From positions 14,422,374 through 14,434,873 of the forward strand of contig CM022674.1 in the NCBI GenBank assembly GCA_012295275.1: DNA of 12,500 bases, given 5' to 3'. Shown here piece after piece: positions 1-12,500 of this stretch. Within the stretch, counting starts at the first letter, position 1; each line of letters opens with the position of its first letter. The position numbers were made by a program, and so were the translations under genes. The notes below the pieces were generated by a model that saw nothing but the letters and a program-made list of their open reading frames with translations, was not told the origin of the DNA and made no database searches. This DNA is from Chrysomallon squamiferum (lineage: Eukaryota > Mollusca > Gastropoda > Neomphalida > Peltospiridae).

Positions 1-300
1 AGTTGTAGTAGTAGTAGTAGTATAGCAGTAGCAATAGTAGAAGTAGTAGAACAAGAATAGCTTTAGTAGTAGTAATAGTAGTAGCAGTTGTAGTAGTAAT
101 TGTAGTAGTAGTTGTAGTAGTAGTAATAGCAGTAGTAGTAGTAATAAAAGTAGCAGTAGCAGTAATAGCATGAGTAGTAGAGGAAGTAGTTGTAGCAGTA
201 ACAGTAGAAGTAGCAGTAGCGGTGGTAGTGACAGTAAAAGTAGTAGTACTAGTAGCAGCAGTAGCCGTATTAGTAGTAGTAGTAGTTGTTGTAATTGTAA
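1..300. repeat. Imperfect (AGT/AGC)n trinucleotide array
   Basis: About 300 bp are almost entirely AGT units with AGC, AAT, TGT and GGT variants. It lies just upstream of the first exon's acceptor and is most simply intronic. One frame would encode poly-Ser, another contains repeated TAG stops, and no family match is seen. Confidence 0.9.
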
Positions 301-317
301 AGATACGTGTGTTGTAG

Positions 318-6373
<6,056 letters not shown>

Positions 6374-6978
6374 TTGACTAGTTTTCTGATTAAGTAGATT
6401 GTCTACAAATTAATTAAAATTTGCCTACTTTTTTAATTAAGTAGACTGTATACATGTCTGTGTTAATGTATTTAGCTGATTAAGTACATTAGTAACATTT
6501 GTATTTTACTGTGTGTACGTTGAGTTTTATTTATACTAATCTAGAGACTGTTGCAAAGTGTTTCAAGTTGTACCAGCAGTGAAGTATGGTTTGTCTAGTT
6601 TTCTGAGTAAGTAGATTGTCTACTTTTGCCTACTTAAGTAGAATGTATACATGTCTGTGTTAATGTATTTAGTTGATTAAGTACATTAGTAACATTTGTA
6701 TTTTACTGTGTGTACGTTGAGAGTTTTATTTATACTAATCTAGAGACTGTTGCAAAGTGTTTCAAGTTGTACCAGCAGTGAAGTATGGTTTGTCTAGTTT
6801 TCTGAGTAAGTAGATTGTCTACTTTTGCCTACTTAAGTAGAATGTATACATGTCTGTGTTAATGTATTTAGCTGATTAAGTACATTAGTAACATTTGTAT
6901 TTTACTGTGTGTACGTTGAGAGTTTTATTTATACTAATCTAGAGACTGTTGCAAAGTGTTTCAATTTGTACCAGCAGG
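6374..6978. repeat. 199-bp tandem repeat, three copies
   Basis: CTAGAGACTGTTGCAAAGTG occurs at 6541, 6740 and 6939, a spacing of exactly 199 bp. Copies 2 (6591-6789) and 3 (6790-6978, incomplete) are almost identical. Copy 1 (6374-6590) is more diverged and carries an insertion of about 20 bp near 6405. No open frame or known element is recognised. Confidence 0.93.
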
Positions 6979-7560
6979 TGATAATTGGTTTAACTAAAAT
7001 CGTAATAAAGTCGAATAAACCAGGAGGGATTGTTCATCTGTAATACTATATCAAGCTGTGATTAAACTTTAATGGTTTATTAAATCCTCTGTTTGTTTTG
7101 TTCTCATGTCTTGAACTAGAATAACATACATACATACATACATAATTAGGTTGATGTCCGAATGCTAACGTCGTAATGATAGTTGTAGTAGCAGTAGTAG
7201 TTTATTTAATTATTAATTAACTGATTTGTTTATTTATTTATTTGTTTTTTTTATTTATTTGTTTATTGAATGAAAGAAGCGAGCTGTATACAGTGGCGTA
7301 TAGAAATAATTAATTTCTGTGTTTGTTGTATGACTGTAAGACGTGGGTACTTGCACTCAGAGACAAACAGGGTGCCATGTATTGTATACATTGTTAAATG
7401 TGTCAACTTGATAATTAATATTTCGTAAATATCAAAATGAACTTATGTTATTTTTATTTATTATCATAATGATAAGAAGAAGAACAACAACAATAATAAT
7501 AACAATAATAACAAAAACAACAACAACAATAATAATAATAACACCGAAAAATTGATGAAA
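6979..7560. other. Intergenic DNA between the two convergent genes
   Basis: AT-rich non-coding sequence with a short (CATA)n tract at about 7125-7143 and AAC/AAT trinucleotides at about 7483-7543. No gene is seen on either strand. Confidence 0.7.
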
Positions 7561-7581
7561 TAAAAAATTATTGACTCGAGT

Positions 7582-7587
7582 TTTATT
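7582..7587 (-). promoter_or_regulatory. Candidate poly(A) signal of the SLC17 gene
   Basis: TTTATT on the plus strand reads AATAAA on the minus strand, 17 nt after the stop codon. Use of this copy would give a 3' UTR of only about 40 nt. Further minus-strand AATAAA copies lie at 7457-7462 and 7453-7458. Confidence 0.45.
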
Positions 7588-7604
7588 TCCTTTTAAACAA
7601 AAAG

Positions 7605-7772
7605 TTATCTCCTCTTCCCTGCCTCGTTCTGATATCGGGCAATAGGCTCGGCGTCTTTGTCACGTGCCCACGACTGCTGCTCGCCACTTCCCAGCCAAAT
7701 AAACAAAATGGCGCCGGTCAAACAGAGAGCAGCACAAACATAGAAAACGTTTCTCCATTCCTCAGCTGTTTT
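7605..7772 (-). CDS. SLC17A5-like: SLC17 exon j: TM12, C-terminus and stop
   Basis: The acceptor is gttttgaaacag, phase 0. It encodes [40 protein letters not shown] and a charged tail [15 protein letters not shown] ending TAA at 7607-7605. EEWxxVFYxxAAxxxxGAIxFxxxxxGexQxWA is the standard end of SLC17 carriers, so the protein is complete at this end. Confidence 0.94.
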   Translation of the reverse strand, partial: KTAEEWRNVFYVCAALCLTGAILFIWLGSGEQQSWARDKDAEPIARYQNEAGKRR

Positions 7773-7950
7773 CTGTTTCAAAACAGAACCAATCAGAAAT
7801 TAGTATTAAAAAAGATATTTTTAATTTTTACATTTTATTTTTAAACAAAAAAAAAAAATAAAATAAAAAAATAAAAGCTAAAAAAAAAAAAATCAAAGCA
7901 ATCATTCTGAAGTTTTTCTTTCGGATAGGCGATGTTGTGCGTACTTGTGT

Positions 7951-7994
<44 letters not shown>

Positions 7995-8277
7995 ACATAC
8001 ATATACATGTTTAAAGTTGTTGAGATGTAAAGTTAGGTATATATATTCTTTATTAAAATGCATCATTATTTTCCAGTAGGTTATTTATATAATATAATTA
8101 TTATAATAAACGTTAGAATACGTACGTTTGGAGTTAAGGCCCCTGCCACTAGAGGCGCTATCATGCCTGGTATTGTGGCTAATGTGTTTGTTATACCTAA
8201 CAAAAGTCCAGCATATCTAGGATAAAATAAAACACAAAAGTTGATATCGATATTTTTGTTACATAATTACATTATAA

Positions 8278-8375
<98 letters not shown>

Positions 8376-8868
8376 CATTAAACTGAAAATTAAAAAAAAA
8401 GACTTTAAAGGAAATACTCAGTCTGAACATACATTATGTGTAAGCTGACGTACCTGGGTGCGATGTCCACGTGGTTCACGATGTAGCCGGCCTTGTTAAT
8501 GCCCATGGCAGACAAACACAGGCAAAGCAGAACGACGGCTACGATACGGTGCTCACACGTGACAAATCCCGCGCCAACTAGAAACGTCGCCGTCAGAATG
8601 AACGCTGAAAAGTAAGAGTTCAAATCAAAGGTAGGTAACTCTGTGCTGTCGCAAGTAACAACTAAGAAAAAGAAGTACAAGTATCATTTTGAAATAGCCG
8701 AAGTTTTGGTTGTGATCTACATTTGATTGTATTTTTAACTTAACGATGTTTCTCTAAGTACGTCTGTTTGTATTACTAATTTAACGATGTTGCTATAGTT
8801 ACTTGAGGTAATTATATTATTACAAATCTTACGTTTTCTATAGTTATATCAGAATTTATATATGTATA

Positions 8869-8920
<52 letters not shown>

Positions 8921-9523
8921 AATACATATGCTTATGCTTGTGTAAATATATAGATACAGATATATATTACTTTTTAATATTGCTATGGTTACGTGATTAT
9001 AATTTTTAAAACTGTAGTGGTATATCTTAGTAATTGTATTTAAAACATCAGTATGTTTCTATGGTTACGTGCGACTGTACTTACACACAGTCTGCCAGAT
9101 TTTTCTCACTGAAGCTGTAGTCAGTATTCTTCTCACTCTGACGAAATCTGCCAGTTGTCCAGCCAAAACCGCAGACACACAGTGACATAAATACGGTAAC
9201 GACGACAGCATACCATTCTGTACAACAGCAATAACTGACACATTTGTACAAAAAATGTCTACGACGTTCATCTCACAGACATGAACAGTGAGAAAACGTG
9301 CAATTTCTGCTGTCAAAAGGTAGGTAAAGCTTTTAGCTAAATATAACAAAATACTCTGGCTGATGTTTAATACAATAAATACAATAGACATAATACGATA
9401 CAATACATTAAAAAAGTAAAATAAAATAAACAAATAGAAAAACAAATAAAATAATATAATATTAAAAATATAATAAATACATAAATAGACTTACTGGTTC
9501 ATTAATTAAATAATTAATAATAA

Positions 9524-9555
<32 letters not shown>

Positions 9556-10601
9556 GATTATTATTATTATTATTATATTTGTCATTATTATTATCTAAAC
9601 AGACAGAGAGATGGCATTTCGATCAATCTGACACCCCCTGACATACAAATGGATTCGTCCCTCACTCACCTCGCGGATGTCGAACTTGAGGACTTCTTTC
9701 ATGAAGGTTGGAAGGCTGGTGAGAAGTGTGTAGTTGGTGAAGTTGTTACAAAAGTGCGCTGAAATGATCGCCCACAACGGACCCGACTTCAACAAACTCA
9801 GCCACGGCGTCGACATTTTCTGAAATAAGAAAGTAATTAGATGTTTACAGTTGTTTATATCTGTGTAATAACAACAACCACAACAATAAGAACAACTAAG
9901 AAAATTAGAAAAAGTCGAAATAAAATAACAAACAACAACAACAACACGAAAAGACATTCAGCTTTATAGAAATATTTTACCATAATCCGGGGAAAGGGAC
10001 ATATTCTGTGTTAAACACGCAGACAAAGAAACAGAAATAATAAATAAAAAAAAAAAAAAAAAAAACTTAAACGGAGGTGTCACCCTCCCCCACCCCCACA
10101 CACACACACACACAAACTCACAAACTCAGACACAAACCTTAAGGCCGCCTCTTAATCCTATAGAATTTTCTATGAAATCTTTTTCTTCGTCTGAGATAGA
10201 TTTGTGTTGACTGGGTGTATCCGCTACCAGGAACAGCCACACTCCCGCCCAAAGAAGAGTTCCTCCCCCTGACGGAAAATTTACACATGGCAATTCGTAT
10301 GATTTTATTTATTACTGACAATGTTACTATAGTAACGTGTTTATAATTTACAGTGATAATGTAGTTATGCATGTTGCTAAAGTTTTGAATCACTTTATAA
10401 TATAACGATGTTAATATTGTTACGCATGACTGGGTTTATAACGTACACTGATGCTATAGTTACGTGTAACTATTTATAACTGATAATGTGACTATAGTAA
10501 TATATATTTATAACATACATTGTTGATGTGATTACATGAACGTACATAACAGTGTTTAGCATTCTGTTCTCTGTTTTACGATATAGCTAACGATGAGTTA
10601 C

Positions 10602-10636
<35 letters not shown>

Positions 10637-12290
10637 TTTTATTTTATTTTATTTTATTTTATTTTATTTTATTTTTCCTGCTTATAGGAATGTGTATACT
10701 ATTCATTACCACTGCTGATATCAACAGAAGTCCTCTCATTCTTGTTTCTCTGTATATAATTATGTTCGTGTGTGTGAGTGACTGTGTTTGCTGGTGTGTC
10801 TATACATGCGTGCGTGCGTGTGCTGTTTATATACACCTGTGAGGTAGAAAATAGAGCCCCAGCCATTGTCAAATCCATACGCACAGAGCAAACCAGAAAT
10901 TCCAAACGTCAGAATAGTTCCCACAGCGGCGCCTGTAAACATGGTAAACACGTGTAAACAATGACTGTGTGTAAACATAGTAAATATGTGTAAACAATGA
11001 CTGTGTGTAGACATAGTACATATGTGTAAACAATGACTGTGTGTAGACATAGTACATAAACATAGTAAACAATGACTGTGTGTAGACATAGTACATATGT
11101 GTAAAGTAAACATAGTAAATATGTGTAAACTTAGTAAACATAGTAAATGTGTGTAAACTTAGTAAATATGCGTAAACAGAGTACACATGTGTAAACATAG
11201 TAGATTTGTTAACTTGGTACACATGAGTAAAGAGAGTAAACATGATAATCAGAGTAAATGTATAGTCACATAGCAAACATGAGTAAACATAGTAAACGTG
11301 TAAACAAAAAATGTATGTAAACATGAGCAAACTTAGTAAACATTGTAAATACAGTAAACATTTTTAAACAGAGTAAACATGTGTAAACGGTAAATGTACA
11401 TAAAAATAGCGGACATGAGTAAACATAGCCTAATACCTGAATAGCTGAATGAAATAAGTTTGCTTCGTTCAAACAATGGCGACCAACGTCCAAACATTGA
11501 GTGCATTGAAGGAAACGAAACTCCCTGACAAAAAGAACACAACTAATTATTCGAAAACACTTATCAGAATTCACTAACTGCAAATCACTATCCAAAGTTG
11601 ATTAATCATAAGCACTAATTAAGAATACCTATTCAAAACTCAGCATTCAAACTCACTGCTAAGAAATCACTATTCTAAACTCAGCATTCAAACTCACTAC
11701 TAAGAAATCACTATTCTAAACTCTGTATTTAAAAAGTCACAATTCTAAACTCAACTGAAACCTGTCTACCTGAAATAAACTGTGTATTCAGTGAGTTGTT
11801 CTGAAATTACAGCTAAGTAAAACTCACTGATCCGAATCCGATCATAAATCGCAGCGTGTAGAGCAGATAGATGCTGGTTCGAGCCCCGACTGGGATCAGT
11901 GTGGTACAGAGTCCTACAAGAGCCATCGCGTACCCCCACACCCTCCTCGTGCCGAACCGGGCGGCCAGCCAACCCCCGGGCATCTGAGTGAAGATGTATC
12001 CATAGAAATACATAGCAAGTAGGCGTGACCTCACAGATTTGTCCCAGGAAAACTCGCCATCCTGACAAGAATAATAATAATAATAATAATAATAATACAC
12101 AATAACAAAACAAAAATACTAAAACAAATATGCTAAAAACAACAAAGACATCAATAACAACAATAATAATAATGACAGCAACTATAATAACATTAATAAT
12201 AACAACAAGAACAACAACAGCTATACTGATAATAGTAATAATAACGATAACAATGACAACAATAATAATATTTACAACCACAACAACAAC

Positions 12291-12337
<47 letters not shown>

Positions 12338-12500
12338 CAACAACAACAATAACAATTTTTTCAGTAGGATAATGTACCTTTAGTACAATTTCTCTGTGTA
12401 GTTCCCCACATGGCCCTGTTTCATTTCCGTTCTCTTTAACGTCGTTGTTGTTGCTGCTGCTGATGGAGTCATTGTAGCTGTCGGATTTCACCATGCAGAT
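7605..12500 (-). CDS. SLC17A5-like: SLC17 family (sialin-like) anion transporter, 5'-incomplete (10 exons, 454 residues)
   Basis: Minus-strand join 12500-12378, 12061-11828, 11524-11437, 10932-10837, 10268-10138, 9819-9670, 9217-9085, 8604-8454, 8216-8126, 7772-7605; all donors are GT, all acceptors AG, and all phases agree. The product runs from the lumenal loop after TM1, with sequons NDS and NET, through TM2-TM12. Signatures in order are [18 protein letters not shown] (TM2), [17 protein letters not shown] (TM4-5), [18 protein letters not shown] (central loop), [20 protein letters not shown] (TM7), [10 protein letters not shown] (TM8), [19 protein letters not shown] (TM10-11) and EEWRNVFYV (TM12). 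SLC17 proteins are MFS carriers of organic anions: sialin exports sialic acid from lysosomes with protons and VGLUTs load glutamate into vesicles. TM7 has Asn where VGLUTs have Arg, favouring the sialin group. Substrate is unknown. The start codon and TM1 lie beyond the right edge. Confidence 0.92.
7946..7992. repeat. (GT)n tract in SLC17 intron i-j
   Basis: A GT dinucleotide run with one interruption. The intron (7773-8125) also carries A-rich runs at about 7845-7893. Confidence 0.92.
8126..8216 (-). CDS. SLC17A5-like: SLC17 exon i: TM11
   Basis: The acceptor is ttttatcctag; the donor is CCAAAC|gtacgt, phase 0. It is too short to show as a long open frame but reads [18 protein letters not shown] and [12 protein letters not shown]. 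It completes DIAPRYAG across the junction, exactly the family sequence. Confidence 0.94.
8281..8373. repeat. Perfect (GA)46 tract in SLC17 intron h-i
   Basis: 93 nt of uninterrupted GA, read as CT in the SLC17 sense strand, ending 64 nt before the exon i acceptor. It could act as an extended pyrimidine tract in the pre-mRNA. Confidence 0.96.
8454..8604 (-). CDS. SLC17A5-like: SLC17 exon h: TM9 and TM10
   Basis: The acceptor is cttacttttcag; the donor is GCACCCAG|gtacgt, phase 2. It encodes [36 protein letters not shown] and [14 protein letters not shown]. The NHxDIAP motif is near-invariant in SLC17. Confidence 0.94.
8690..9084. repeat. SLC17 intron g-h: (TA)n tract and degenerate TGTTGCTATRGTTACGTG repeats
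   Basis: (TA)n at about 8879-8916 is flanked by loose copies of a motif resembling TTGCTATGGTTACGTG (about 8790-8803, 8981-8996, 9055-9071). The same motif recurs in intron d-e. Confidence 0.7.
9085..9217 (-). CDS. SLC17A5-like: SLC17 exon g: TM8 and loop to TM9
   Basis: The acceptor is gctgttgtacag; the donor is ACTGTGT|gtaagt, phase 1. It encodes [20 protein letters not shown] and [20 protein letters not shown]. NGxLSSLPYL, GQxAD and VRK are family landmarks. Confidence 0.93.
9218..9669. repeat. SLC17 intron f-g with (TTA)n array
   Basis: AT-rich intron with a (TTA)n array at about 9525-9577, interrupted once by TGA. Nothing else is recognised. Confidence 0.8.
9670..9819 (-). CDS. SLC17A5-like: SLC17 exon f: TM7
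   Basis: The acceptor is cttatttcag; the donor is CGCGAG|gtgagt, phase 0 at both ends, 50 codons. It encodes [40 protein letters not shown] and VLKFDIRE. This is the best preserved family segment (compare [20 protein letters not shown] of sialin). The TM7 Arg characteristic of VGLUTs is absent. Confidence 0.94.
10138..10268 (-). CDS. SLC17A5-like: SLC17 exon e: TM6 and central cytosolic loop
   Basis: The acceptor is attttccgtcag; the donor is CTTAAG|gtttgt, phase 0. It encodes [18 protein letters not shown] and then [19 protein letters not shown], matching the conserved WLxxxxDTPxxHxxIsxxEkxyI stretch of SLC17. Confidence 0.92.
10269..10836. repeat. SLC17 intron d-e: palindromic degenerate repeats and (ATTT)n/(TTTTA)n array
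   Basis: About 10315-10540 holds several loose copies of an ACTATAGTTACGTG-like motif, including a perfect 14-bp palindrome GTTACTATAGTAAC at 10323-10336. From about 10600 to 10674 there is a (TTTA)n array turning into (TTTTA)n. Confidence 0.78.
10837..10932 (-). CDS. SLC17A5-like: SLC17 exon d: TM5 to TM6
   Basis: The acceptor is catgtttacag; the donor is CTCACAG|gtgtat, phase 1 at both ends. It encodes [20 protein letters not shown] and [12 protein letters not shown], matching the GAQLGTVISLPLSG...W..VFYFFG segment of the family. Confidence 0.92.
10938..11425. repeat. 36-bp minisatellite in SLC17 intron c-d
   Basis: The core ATGACTGTGTGTARACATAG starts at 10961, 10997, 11033 and 11072, spacings of 36, 36 and 39 bp. 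It then degrades into shorter AGTAAACATAGTAAA-type units up to about 11425. The array sits just after exon c and before exon d; long minus-strand frames across it are artefacts. Confidence 0.88.
11437..11524 (-). CDS. SLC17A5-like: SLC17 exon c: end of TM4 and ERSKL loop
   Basis: The acceptor is tttttgtcag; the donor is TATTCAG|gtatta, phase 1. It encodes [16 protein letters not shown] and [13 protein letters not shown]. The MH pair and the ERSKL motif are shared with sialin (PAMHAMWSSWAPPLERSKL). Confidence 0.93.
11595..11760. repeat. 41-bp tandem repeat in SLC17 intron b-c
   Basis: CAGCATTCAAACTCACT begins at 11641 and 11682, a period of 41 bp, followed by AAGAAATCACTATTCTAAAC. Two good copies are flanked by degraded ones. 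Confidence 0.85.
11828..12061 (-). CDS. SLC17A5-like: SLC17 exon b: TM2, TM3 and most of TM4
   Basis: The acceptor on the minus strand is ttcttgtcag; the donor is GGATCA|gtgagt, phase 0. It encodes [50 protein letters not shown] and [14 protein letters not shown]. The FYGYIxTQxPGG motif is the SLC17 TM2 hallmark. At the end of TM4 the sialin motif RALEGLGEG is here RFMIGFGSG. Confidence 0.93.
12064..12365. repeat. (AAT/AAC)n-rich SLC17 intron a-b
   Basis: The 316-bp intron is almost wholly AAT, AAC and related triplets, with a pure (ATA)n stretch at about 12292-12333. The long Ile/Val minus-strand frame across it is a repeat artefact that happens to stay open. Confidence 0.92.
12378..12500 (-). 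CDS. SLC17A5-like: SLC17 exon a: lumenal loop 1 (partial exon)
   Basis: The frame is open to the window edge and reads [16 protein letters not shown], then [16 protein letters not shown], ending CTAAAG|gtacat in phase 0. It aligns with the glycosylated loop between TM1 and TM2 of sialin (VALVDMVDSN...). The Met here (12494-12492) is therefore internal, and upstream codons continue off the window. The sequons NDS and NET support a lumenal position. Confidence 0.82.

Noticed and set aside
10760-11330. Long minus-strand frames rich in Thr, His, Tyr and Val
   Set aside because: They follow the 36-bp minisatellite; only the 10837-10932 segment, partly in another frame, is coding.
12492-12494. ATG as the start of the SLC17 protein
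   Set aside because: Homology places this Met in the loop after TM1, and the frame is open upstream to the window edge, so the true start is outside.

Overview
This is a eukaryotic nuclear window, most likely from a lophotrochozoan invertebrate such as a mollusc. The evidence is GT-AG introns with consistent codon phases, two animal-type genes split into short exons, and AT-rich non-coding DNA dense in microsatellites. The taxon is inferred from texture and gene type; nothing here fixes the species. I see no rRNA, tRNA, CRISPR array or recognisable transposon.

Plus strand, about 318-5818: the 3' part of a mind bomb-like (MIB family) E3 ubiquitin ligase gene. I reconstruct eleven exons (318-549, 1572-1714, 2025-2173, 2499-2655, 3012-3166, 3450-3579, 3803-3905, 4252-4337, 4560-4738 or 4560-4723, 5200-5417, 5784-5818). 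Joined, they stay in one frame and encode about 528 residues: the end of a MIB repeat (SH3-like) domain, a Ser/Gly linker, about ten ankyrin repeats, a poly-Ser linker and one C3HC4 RING finger. The N-terminal part lies upstream of the window. One intron has a GC donor. The end of exon 9 and the C-terminal exon are the least certain parts.

Middle, about 5819-7604: 3' untranslated and intergenic DNA between two convergent genes. It holds a (CA)60 tract, candidate poly(A) signals and a three-copy, 199-bp tandem repeat.

Minus strand, 12500 down to 7605: most of an SLC17 family (sialin-like) major facilitator anion transporter. Ten exons join in frame to 454 residues, from the lumenal loop after TM1 to the C-terminus. 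The start codon and TM1 lie beyond the right edge. The residues match sialin-type rather than VGLUT-type members, but two TM4 glutamates conserved in sialin are replaced.

The introns hold minisatellites (24-bp, 36-bp and 41-bp units), perfect (CT), (AG) and (CA) tracts of 90-150 nt, many trinucleotide arrays, and a degenerate palindromic repeat seen in two SLC17 introns. The two genes act in unrelated processes (ubiquitin and Notch-type signalling versus lysosomal or vesicular anion transport), so their adjacency is probably incidental.
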